In this document: piece after piece, positions 7,363 through 14,276 of the stretch | Numbering within the stretch: position 1 is the first letter of the stretch | Layout of the letters: every line of letters starts with the position of its first letter | NCBI GenBank assembly: GCA_020161775.1 | Contig: JAIUOW010000002.1 | Span: 124,001 to 188,000, forward strand | Length of the DNA: 64,000 nt | Origin: Pseudomonadota bacterium | Lineage (GTDB): Bacteria; Pseudomonadota; Gammaproteobacteria; Burkholderiales; Burkholderiaceae_C | Reading direction: 5' to 3' | The notes under the pieces: generated by a model | What the model was told of the DNA's origin: nothing | The model's input: only the letters and a program-made list of their open reading frames with translations | The model's database searches: none | Translations under genes and position numbers: made by a program

Positions 7363-8495
7363 ATGCGGATGAACCTTTCATCAAACCCGAGTTGCAGGAC
7401 CTGGCCCCTGGCTGCCAGGAAGGAGTCGCGCCAGCGCCGCAGGGTTTCCGCGTAGTCGGCGCCAAAGGCGAATTCATCCACCACGGTGAGCCCCGCGGCG
7501 TTTGCCTGGGCGCGGAATTCGCGTGGGCAGGGCAGGCAGCCGCCCGGAAAGATGTACTGCTGGATGAAATCGGTGGAGGCGATGTAGCGGTCAAACAGCG
7601 CGTCGTCGATCACGATGCTCTGCACGCAGGCACGAGCGCCGGGCTTGAGCAGGCGCGACACGCTCTGGAAGTAGGTGGGCCAGTATTCGCGGCCCACGGC
7701 TTCGACCATCTCGATGGAACAGATGGCGTCGTAGGGACCATCCTGGATGTCGCGGTAGTCCTGCAGCCGCAAATCCGCGCGCTCCTGCGCGCCCACGCGC
7801 GTCATGCGCTCGCGCGCAAACGCCAGCTGCTCGGTGGACAGCGTCACGCCCGTGAGGCTGGCGCCGAATTCGGTCGTGGCCATCTCGGCCAGCGCCCCCC
7901 AGCCGCAGCCGATCTCCAGTACGCGGTGGCCCGGCTGCACACCGGCCATGCGCAGCGCACGTCGCACCTTGGCGTGCTGCGCCTCGCGCATCGGGCGGCT
8001 GCGGTCGCCGTCGAACCAGGCCGACGAATAGTTCATCGTGCCGTCCAGCCACAGCTCATAGAACGCATTGCCCAGGTCGTAGTGGGCATGGATGTTCTTC
8101 TGGCTGTTGGCCTTGGTGTTGCGGTTCAGCAGGTGCTTGATGCGGTACAGCAGGCGCCCGGCCCAGCTGCCGTAAATCACGTCCTCCACGTCCTTGCGGT
8201 TGCTGATGAAGACCTTCAGCAGATCGGTCAGGCTGGGCGTGGTCCAGTCGCCGGCGATGTAGCTCTCGGCAAAACCGATGTCGCCGGACTTCAGCGCCGC
8301 GGCGCAGGCGTTCCAGTTCTTCAGTGTGATGGCCGCGTGCGGCAGCTCGCCATTGCCCAGGCAGTGGGTGGAGCCGTCGGGCAGCTGCACCATCAGCGTG
8401 CCGTGCGACAGGCGCTGCAGCAGCTTCAGCGCCGTGCGCGCGGCGGCTGGCGCGCCCTCGGGAATGGACAGGGGGGAGGCGGTGGTTGTGTTCAT
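7278..8495 (-). CDS. cfa: cyclopropane-fatty-acyl-phospholipid synthase family methyltransferase
   Basis: The protein has 405 residues from the ATG at 8495, which is preferred over a longer frame because it sits 8 bases after the DUF1365 stop. The N-terminal lipid-binding domain is followed by AHYDLGNAFYELWLD (about 136-150) and the SAM-binding motif VLEIGCGWGALAEMA near 192-206. SIEMVEAVG and QYIFPGG follow as in CFA synthases. It methylates double bonds of unsaturated acyl chains of membrane phospholipids using S-adenosylmethionine, giving cyclopropane or, in related enzymes (UfaM-like), methyl-branched furan-precursor fatty acids. Which product is made cannot be told from sequence alone. 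Its 3' end overlaps the next gene. Confidence 0.9.
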   Translation of the reverse strand: MNTTTASPLSIPEGAPAAARTALKLLQRLSHGTLMVQLPDGSTHCLGNGELPHAAITLKNWNACAAALKSGDIGFAESYIAGDWTTPSLTDLLKVFISNRKDVEDVIYGSWAGRLLYRIKHLLNRNTKANSQKNIHAHYDLGNAFYELWLDGTMNYSSAWFDGDRSRPMREAQHAKVRRALRMAGVQPGHRVLEIGCGWGALAEMATTEFGASLTGVTLSTEQLAFARERMTRVGAQERADLRLQDYRDIQDGPYDAICSIEMVEAVGREYWPTYFQSVSRLLKPGARACVQSIVIDDALFDRYIASTDFIQQYIFPGGCLPCPREFRAQANAAGLTVVDEFAFGADYAETLRRWRDSFLAARGQVLQLGFDERFIRIWEFYLAYCEAAFAMANIDVVQYTLQKR

Positions 8496-8503
8496 TGTTC
8501 GGG

Positions 8504-9274
8504 TCACCGTGTCACAAAAGCCTTTGGCGGGGCGGGTTTGCGGAAGAACTTCACGCGCTTGAGCCACAGCCTGGCCGCTTGCCAGTGGATGCGCGCGATC
8601 ACGCCCAGCGTCATTGCCGGGTGGCGCCACAGCGCTCGCCGCGCGGATGCGGCCGTCAATGGTTGCAAGGCGCCGCTGACGCTGGTCTGCAGCAGCGGGC
8701 CATTGGCGTCGTCGTAGTCAATGCGCACCACGGTGCGGGCTGCGTCTTGCCCGCCCGTGCGCAGGAAGCGGAAGCGGTAACCGCCCTCGACGCTGCAAAA
8801 CGGCGACACATGGAACACCTTGGCCGCCGTCAGTTCGGCGCCATAGCGCGGCGCGTCCAGCAGGTAACAGTGGCGCTCGCCAAAGGTGTTGTTGACCTCC
8901 ACCACGATGGCGCGCAGGCCGCCGCCCTCGGCGGCGGCGCGGTGGCAATACCAGAAGCTCACGGGCTTGAACGCATAGCCCAGCACCCGCGGGTAGCAAT
9001 GCAGCCAGGCCTCGCCGGTGGCGTCGTCGATGCCATGGCTTTGCAGCAGTTCGTCCAGCCACTGCACGGCGTTGGCGCGGCCGTCGCCGTGGTCGCTGTC
9101 GAAAAAGCTCAAGGCGGCACGGCGGTTGTGCGCCAGGGCGCCGCTGCCGTCGCGGTGCAGGCTGCGCAGCGGCAGCATGAGGAAATACGTCGGGTAGGCA
9201 AACGCATTGCGTGCCGGGCGCAGCCGCGTGTGGCGCACCTGGCCAAAGCCGATCAGGGCTTGCACATCGCTCAT
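8504..9274 (-). CDS. DUF1365 family protein
   Basis: The protein has 256 residues and matches DUF1365 well: HTRLRPARNAFAYPTYFLML near the N-terminus, GYAFKPVSFWYCH in the middle, then FHVSPFCSVEGGYRF. Members almost always lie between an FAD amine-oxidase-like gene and a cyclopropane synthase gene, exactly as here, and are induced by light or singlet oxygen in several proteobacteria. The biochemical function is not established; it probably helps act on acyl chains. A GGAG-type ribosome site lies just before the ATG. The 58-base gap to the FAD gene holds a GC-rich palindromic stretch (about 9300-9330). Confidence 0.88.
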   Translation of the reverse strand: MSDVQALIGFGQVRHTRLRPARNAFAYPTYFLMLPLRSLHRDGSGALAHNRRAALSFFDSDHGDGRANAVQWLDELLQSHGIDDATGEAWLHCYPRVLGYAFKPVSFWYCHRAAAEGGGLRAIVVEVNNTFGERHCYLLDAPRYGAELTAAKVFHVSPFCSVEGGYRFRFLRTGGQDAARTVVRIDYDDANGPLLQTSVSGALQPLTAASARRALWRHPAMTLGVIARIHWQAARLWLKRVKFFRKPAPPKAFVTR

Positions 9275-9332
9275 TCGGCAGCCTCCGTGCTGCGCACTGC
9301 GGCGCGAGCGCCTTCGGGCGGCCGGGCGGCGC

Positions 9333-10661
9333 TCATGCAGCCGCCTCCACGGCCAGCGCCTGCATGGCCAGTTGCTCGGTCTCGATCAACAGTTGCCGCG
9401 CCACGCTCAGGCCGGACTTCAGTCCGTCTTCATGAAAACCGTAGCCCGTCCACGCGCCGCAGAAGTACGTGTGCTGGCGCCCCTGAAGCTGGGGCAGCAC
9501 CCCCTGCGCCCGGATGGCAGCGACGTCAAACACCGGATGCGCGTAGTCGAATTCGCCCATGACGTGCTTTCGGCCGATCTCGCGCACCGGATTCAGCGAC
9601 ACCACCACCGGCTGCTGCCAGGGCAGCGGCTGCAGCTTGTTGAGCAGGTAGTGCAGGCACACGCGCGGCGAATCGTTGCCGGCCGCGCGTTCGTAGTTCC
9701 AGGCTGCCCAGGCCGCACGCGCCTGGGGCAGCACCGAGGTGTCGGTATGGAGCACGGCGCGGTTGGGCTGGTAGCGGATGGCGCCCAGCACCTCGCGCTC
9801 GGCGGCGCTGGGCGCTTGCAGCAGCGCCAGCGCCTGGTCCGAATGGGTGGCCAGCACGACCTTGTCAAAACGTTCGGCCCGGCCCTGGGTGATGACGCGC
9901 ACCCCATCCTCGTCGCGGTCGATCAGGTGGACGGGTGTTTCCAGCCGCCGGTCGGCAATGCCCTCGACGATCTTGTTCACATAGTGCCGCGCGCCGCCGG
10001 CCACCGTCCACCATTGCGGCCGGTTGCTGACCTGGATCAGGCCGTGGTTGTGGCAGAAGCGGATCATGGTGCTGACCGGGAATTCCAGCATCTGGTCGGT
10101 CGGGCAGCTCCAGATGCAGCCCAGCATGGGCAGGAAGTACCAGTCGCGGAACTCCGCGGAAAAGTTGTTGGCGCGCAGGAAGTCGCGCAGCGGCTGCACC
10201 AGCTCGGCTTCCTGGCCGGCCTCGGCAATGCGGGTGGCCAGCGCATTGAAACGCAGCAGGTCGCGCAGCATGCGCAGGAAGCGCCAGTTCAGCAGGTTGC
10301 CGCGCTGGGCAAACACGGTGGACAGCGAGGAGCCGCTCCATTCCAGCGCAGCGCCGTTGCGCGCGCCGGGAACCTGCACCGAGAACGACATGTCGGACTT
10401 GGCCGTGGCCACGCCCAGCTCGGCAAACAGGTTGATCAGGTTGGGGTAGGTGCGCTCGTTGAACACCAGAAAGCCGGTGTCCACGCCATGGGTCACGGGG
10501 CCAGACGGCGTGGGCAGCGTGATGTCAACCGTATGGGTGTGGCCGCCGAAGTAGCTGCCCGCTTCAAACAGGGTGATGTCGGCGCGCCCGCGCAGCGTGT
10601 GCGCGACGGCCAGGCCCGAGATGCCCGAACCGACGATGGCGACTTTCATGCGCGCCGTCAT
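9333..10661 (-). CDS. NAD(P)/FAD-dependent amine-oxidase-like flavoprotein
   Basis: The protein has 442 residues; a second ATG four codons in (MKVAIVGSG) is an equally good start. The dinucleotide-binding motif VGSGISGLAVAHTL and the following acidic strand end LFEAG show FAD binding, with the amine-oxidase signature GGHTHTVD after it. The C-terminus has the flavin-contacting YFCGAWTGYGFHEDGLKSG stretch. Relatives (COG2907) precede DUF1365 and CFA-family genes and in some bacteria take part in making modified membrane fatty acids; one such protein, UfaD, is known as a fatty acid desaturase in furan fatty acid synthesis. It is the first gene of the operon. Confidence 0.88.
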   Translation of the reverse strand: MTARMKVAIVGSGISGLAVAHTLRGRADITLFEAGSYFGGHTHTVDITLPTPSGPVTHGVDTGFLVFNERTYPNLINLFAELGVATAKSDMSFSVQVPGARNGAALEWSGSSLSTVFAQRGNLLNWRFLRMLRDLLRFNALATRIAEAGQEAELVQPLRDFLRANNFSAEFRDWYFLPMLGCIWSCPTDQMLEFPVSTMIRFCHNHGLIQVSNRPQWWTVAGGARHYVNKIVEGIADRRLETPVHLIDRDEDGVRVITQGRAERFDKVVLATHSDQALALLQAPSAAEREVLGAIRYQPNRAVLHTDTSVLPQARAAWAAWNYERAAGNDSPRVCLHYLLNKLQPLPWQQPVVVSLNPVREIGRKHVMGEFDYAHPVFDVAAIRAQGVLPQLQGRQHTYFCGAWTGYGFHEDGLKSGLSVARQLLIETEQLAMQALAVEAAA

Positions 10662-11107
10662 GCGCGCGCCGCCGGAAATAAAAATGCCGCGAAGCGCCCC
10701 GAAGCGAAGGAGGGAGGGAGGGAGGAGGAGAAGAAGCGCTTCAGGATTTCATCCGGGCCAACTGCTCCCGGAAGGCTTCGCAGCAATAACTTGTAGGGCA
10801 AGGGTCCCATTCTTGCCACCCGATGGAGTGCATCTGGGGCGTGGCAGTTCCCGCTGCAAGACCTGCTGGTTGCGTAAATTTTTGTGAACATGGCGGGACA
10901 GGGGAAATAGGGTTTAATACTGTTTGGTCGCATTATGACTAATAAGTATTTATTTTGCAAGCAGCAGTTTTCCAGCTCCTGCACCAGCGCGGGGCTGCCG
11001 GCTGCTGTGGCACTGGCGAAGCTGCGGTCCTTGTGCCGCACCGCGGCGAGGTACAGAGGGATGCGGGGGGTCTGCAACAGGGTCACTCCTGAGAGGACAT
11101 ACGCCAC
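10662..11107. other. 446-base divergent intergenic region
   Basis: This gap separates the minus-strand lipid operon from the plus-strand DUF2256-photolyase pair. It holds a purine/G-rich tract at about 10706-10735 (GGGA repeats on the + strand), an AT-rich patch at about 10912-10960 with a good minus-strand promoter, and a possible 30-codon minus-strand frame at 10741-10833 (see findings). A longer open frame that runs across the whole gap on the minus strand has no protein-like character and is not called. I looked for a sigmaE/ChrR-type promoter (TGATCC ... TAAGTA) and for CarH-type TGTACA boxes and found neither clearly. Confidence 0.7.
10932..10960 (-). promoter_or_regulatory. sigma70-like promoter for the lipid operon
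   Basis: Read on the minus strand, TTGCAA (10960-10955) and CATAAT (10937-10932) are separated by 17 bases, matching the -35 and -10 consensus at four and five positions. The surrounding 45 bases are strikingly AT-rich for this genome. A transcript would start near 10925 and have a leader of about 260 bases before the FAD gene. Confidence 0.5.
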
Positions 11108-11272
11108 ATGAGCTCAACAGGATTCAAGGGGAACAAGGCCGCATTGCCGCAAAAGCGCTGCGCGGTGTGCGGGCGGCCCATGAGCTGGCGCAAAAGCTGG
11201 GCAAAAAACTGGGCCCAGGTCAAATACTGCAGCGACCGGTGCCGCGCGGCCGGGCCCCGGAGCACGTCATGA
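11108..11272 (+). CDS. DUF2256 zinc-finger-like mini-protein
   Basis: The protein has 54 residues and matches the DUF2256 pattern: a lysine-rich start, LPQKRCAVCGRPMSWRK, then WAKNWAQVKYCSDRCR. The four cysteines at 18, 21, 41 and 45 are placed like a treble-clef zinc site. A GAGAGG ribosome site lies about 11 bases before the ATG. The stop codon overlaps the photolyase start (ATGA), so translation is coupled. DUF2256 genes are very often found beside cryptochrome/photolyase genes; a role in photolyase assembly or cofactor handling is possible but unproven. Confidence 0.9.
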   Translation: MSSTGFKGNKAALPQKRCAVCGRPMSWRKSWAKNWAQVKYCSDRCRAAGPRSTS

Positions 11273-12816
11273 GCACGCCGACGCGGCGCCTGGTGCTGGT
11301 ACTGGGCGATCAGCTGTGGATGGACAACCCGGCGCTGGCGGGCTTTGACCCGGCGCAAGACCGCGTGCTGATGATCGAAGCGCCGGGCGAAGGAGCGCAG
11401 GTCTGGAGCCACAAGGCCCGCATCGCGCTGTTCCTGTCGGCCATGCGGCACTTCTGCAATGAAGTGCACCGCCGGGGCTGGCCCTGCACCTACGTGCGGC
11501 TGGACGACATGGCGGACCGTCCGGGCTTTCAGGCGCGGCTGCACCGGGCGCTGCAAGACCTGCGGCCCCAGAGCCTGGTGGTGTGCGAGCCTGGCGAATG
11601 GCGCCTGTTGTGCGCCGTGCAGGACGCCGCGCGGGATGCCGGCGTGCCCTGGCAGGTGCTGCCAGACACCCACTTCATGTGTTCGCGCGAAGAATTCGCG
11701 CGCTGGGCCGGGCACAAGAAGGAGCTGCGCATGGAGTTCTTCTACCGCGACATGCGCCGCCGCCACGGCGTTCTGATGAACGCCGGCCAGCCCGAAGGCG
11801 GCCAGTGGAACTTTGACGCCGACAACCGCAAGGGCTGGCCCGCCGGCGGGCCGGGTGACATTCCCGGGCCGGCCTGGTTTGAGCCGGACCGCATCACCCG
11901 GCGGGTGTTTGAACTCGTGGAGCAGCACTTCCCCGATCACCCGGGTTCCCTGGACAGCTTCCGCTGGCCGGTCACGCGCGAGCAGGCGCTGCAGGCGCTG
12001 CAGCGGTTCATTGACGTGCGCCTGCCGCACTTCGGTCCGCAGCAGGACGCGATGTGGACGAACACCCCCTGGGGCTGGCATGCGCTGCTGGCCACCAGCC
12101 TGAACCTGCACCTGCTGGACCCGCGTGAAGTGATCGCCGCTGCCGAATCTGCATACCGGGAACGGGGCCTTGACCTGCCCGGCGTGGAAGGCTTCATCCG
12201 CCAGATCCTGGGCTGGCGCGAATTCATTCGCGGCGTGTACTGGCTGGACATGCCGCAGATGAAAGACGCCAACCATTACGGTCACACCCGCGCCCTGCCG
12301 CGCTGGTACTGGACGGGCGACACCCGCATGGCCTGCATGCGCGACGTGATTGGCCAGACCCTGGCGCATGGCCATGCGCACCACATCCAGCGGCTGATGG
12401 TCACGGGCCAGTTCGCCGTGCTGGCTGGCCTGCGGCCGCAGGCGGTGAACGACTGGTACCTGGCCGTGTACGTGGACGCGGTGGAATGGGTGCAACTGCC
12501 CAACACCGCGGGCATGGCGCTGTTCGCCAATGGCGGGCGCTTCACCAGCAAGCCCTACATCGCCAGCGGCCAGTACATCAGTCGCATGAGCAACTACTGC
12601 AAGGGCTGTGCCTACCGCCCCGACCAGCGCGCGGGCAGCGACGCCTGCCCCATGACCACGCTCTACTGGCATTTCCTGGACCGCCATGAAGACAGCCTGA
12701 TGAAAAACCCCCGCACATCGCTGATGGCGCGCAACATCGCGCGGCTGGACGCCGCGCAGCGTGAATCCGTGCGTGAGCGCGCCGCGTATGTCCTTGCCAA
12801 CCTTGATGATTTGTAA
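11269..12816 (+). CDS. cryptochrome/photolyase family protein, iron-sulfur bacterial (6-4) type
   Basis: The protein has 515 residues from the ATG that overlaps the DUF2256 stop. It begins with a Rossmann-like domain (RRLVLVLGDQLW) and has the C-terminal FAD-binding helical domain with the GWREFIRGVYW and HAHHIQRLMV motifs. Four cysteines at 356, 444, 447 and 460 have the same spacing (88, 3, 13) as the [4Fe-4S] ligands of the Agrobacterium PhrB (6-4) photolyase. It therefore probably repairs UV-induced (6-4) photoproducts using blue light, with a lumazine-type antenna; a photoreceptor role is possible. A longer upstream frame exists but would run through the DUF2256 gene. Confidence 0.92.
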   Translation: MSTPTRRLVLVLGDQLWMDNPALAGFDPAQDRVLMIEAPGEGAQVWSHKARIALFLSAMRHFCNEVHRRGWPCTYVRLDDMADRPGFQARLHRALQDLRPQSLVVCEPGEWRLLCAVQDAARDAGVPWQVLPDTHFMCSREEFARWAGHKKELRMEFFYRDMRRRHGVLMNAGQPEGGQWNFDADNRKGWPAGGPGDIPGPAWFEPDRITRRVFELVEQHFPDHPGSLDSFRWPVTREQALQALQRFIDVRLPHFGPQQDAMWTNTPWGWHALLATSLNLHLLDPREVIAAAESAYRERGLDLPGVEGFIRQILGWREFIRGVYWLDMPQMKDANHYGHTRALPRWYWTGDTRMACMRDVIGQTLAHGHAHHIQRLMVTGQFAVLAGLRPQAVNDWYLAVYVDAVEWVQLPNTAGMALFANGGRFTSKPYIASGQYISRMSNYCKGCAYRPDQRAGSDACPMTTLYWHFLDRHEDSLMKNPRTSLMARNIARLDAAQRESVRERAAYVLANLDDL

Positions 12817-12867
12817 GGGCTTTTTCACATGGCCCGCTTAAAATGCAGGCAGTAACGAAAGGCAGTC

Positions 12868-13743
12868 ATGCTCTACCCCGAACTGTTCAAACAACTGGAA
12901 TCCGTCCGCTGGGACATGGACAAGGACATTCCCTGGCAGTCGTTCGATCCGGCCAAGCTGTCGGATGAGCAGGCCCAGACCATCAAGATGAACGCCATCA
13001 CCGAATGGTCCGCGTTGCCCGCCACCGAAATGTTCCTGCGCGACAACAAGGACGACTCCGACTTCTCGGCCTTCATGTCGATCTGGTTCTTCGAGGAGCA
13101 AAAGCACTCGCTGGTGCTCATGGAATACCTCAAGCGCTTCCGCCCTGACCTGGCTCCCACCGAAAAGGAGCTGCACGAGGTGCGCTTTGAATTCGAGCCG
13201 GCCCCGGCGCTGGAGACGCTGATGCTGCATTTCTGCGGCGAAATCCGCCTGAACCACTGGTACCGCCGCGCCAGCGAATGGCACACCGAGCCGGTCATCA
13301 AGCACATCTACACCACGCTCAGCCAGGACGAAGCCCGCCACGGCGGCGCCTACCTGCGCTACATGAAGCGCGCCATCAACAACTTCGGCAACGAAGCCAA
13401 GGCCGCCTTCACCAAGGTGGGCGTGCTCATGGCCAGCGCCCGGCGCACGGCCCAGGCCCTGCACCCGACCAACCTGCACGTGAACAAAGCCCTGTTCCCG
13501 CGCGACACCATCCAGAGCCGCCTGCCCAACCCGGAATGGCTGGAGCACTGGCTGGACACCCAGATCAAATTCGATGCCGTGTGGGAAACCAAGGTGGTCG
13601 AGCGCATCCTGCACAACATGAGCCTGCTGATGGACCGCAGCTTCAAGAGCGTGCAGGAACTCAACCGCTACCGCAAGGAACTGGCCGCCGCCCTGGCGGC
13701 CAATGCGGCCATCGGCAACGGCCCAGTGCCGAACGCCGCCTGA
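12868..13743 (+). CDS. ferritin-like di-iron protein
   Basis: The protein has 291 residues, nearly all helical. Ligand-like motifs fit a di-iron four-helix bundle: E46 (ITEWSALP), E77xxH80 (FFEEQKH), E125 (HFCGEIRLNHW) and E155xxH158 (LSQDEARHGG). The DEARH and EExxH pair is shared with soluble acyl-ACP desaturases and related ferritin-like oxygenases. Substrate and reaction are unknown; a lipid hydroxylase or desaturase would suit the neighbourhood. An AAGG ribosome site lies about 6 bases upstream and a TAAAAT -10-like box at 12839-12844, so it may have its own promoter after the photolyase gene. Confidence 0.8.
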   Translation: MLYPELFKQLESVRWDMDKDIPWQSFDPAKLSDEQAQTIKMNAITEWSALPATEMFLRDNKDDSDFSAFMSIWFFEEQKHSLVLMEYLKRFRPDLAPTEKELHEVRFEFEPAPALETLMLHFCGEIRLNHWYRRASEWHTEPVIKHIYTTLSQDEARHGGAYLRYMKRAINNFGNEAKAAFTKVGVLMASARRTAQALHPTNLHVNKALFPRDTIQSRLPNPEWLEHWLDTQIKFDAVWETKVVERILHNMSLLMDRSFKSVQELNRYRKELAAALAANAAIGNGPVPNAA

Positions 13744-13759
13744 TCCGTCACACCCTGTC

Positions 13760-13780
13760 ATTGCGGGCCTGACCCGCAAT
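13760..13780. repeat. palindromic repeat unit (hairpin)
   Basis: ATTGCGGG and CCCGCAAT form a perfect 8-bp stem around CCTGA. The stretch around it (TGTCATTGCGGGCCTGACCCGCAATCC) reads like a very common intergenic repeat of beta- and other proteobacteria. It fills most of the 47-base gap between two plus-strand genes and could stabilise mRNA or attenuate transcription. The number of copies in the genome cannot be judged from this window. Confidence 0.6.
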
Positions 13781-13790
13781 CCACCCCGGC

Positions 13791-14270
13791 GTGCCCAACC
13801 CCGACTTCCTGCAGAAAATCGTCTCCCGCGACGCGGCCCCGGCGCGCATGGCTGCCTTGCCTGGCCCCGTGGTGTTCACCAACGGCGTGTTTGACGTGCT
13901 GCACCGCGGCCATGTGACCTACCTGGCGCAGGCCCGCGCCCTCGGCGGCAGCCTGGTGGTGGGCCTGAACAGCGACGCCTCCGCCCGCCGCCTGGGCAAG
14001 GGCCCGGACCGCCCGCTCAACGCCGAAACCGACCGCGCCATCCTGCTGGCCGCGCTGGAATCGGTGAGCCTGGTGACCTGGTTTGACGAAGACACACCGG
14101 TGCAACTGCTGACCGAGCTGAAACCACAGATCTATGTGAAGGGCGGCGACTACGACGTGGCCACCCTCCCCGAAACCCGTGCCATGCAGGGCTGGGGCGG
14201 CCGGGCGCTGGCGCTGCCGTTCGTGGACGGCTATTCCACCACCGCGCTGGTCCGGAAAATCCGCGCCTGA
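13791..14270 (+). CDS. rfaE2: D-glycero-beta-D-manno-heptose 1-phosphate adenylyltransferase
   Basis: The protein has 159 residues, the stand-alone nucleotidyltransferase half of HldE/RfaE. The cytidylyltransferase motif HRGH at 38-41 follows FTNGVFDVL, and the family's YSTTALV motif lies near the end (ISTTxIV in relatives). It transfers AMP from ATP to heptose-1-phosphate in making ADP-heptose for the lipopolysaccharide core. The separate kinase half (HldE N-terminal/rfaE1) is not in the window. The GTG start at 13791 has no clear ribosome site. The gene is convergent with the efflux operon, only 6 bases away. Confidence 0.92.
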   Translation: MPNPDFLQKIVSRDAAPARMAALPGPVVFTNGVFDVLHRGHVTYLAQARALGGSLVVGLNSDASARRLGKGPDRPLNAETDRAILLAALESVSLVTWFDEDTPVQLLTELKPQIYVKGGDYDVATLPETRAMQGWGGRALALPFVDGYSTTALVRKIRA

Positions 14271-14276
14271 GCTGCC

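Noticed and set aside
10741-10900. Possible cobalamin or other riboswitch in the leader of the lipid operon
   Set aside because: Fragments such as GAAGCC and GGGAACTGCC recall parts of B12 riboswitches, but the order and the B12 box do not fit.
10658-11107. 149-codon minus-strand frame filling the gap before the FAD gene
   Set aside because: No ribosome site, no recognisable fold, and it would include the promoter; a Ser/Pro run encoded by the purine tract is typical of non-coding sequence.
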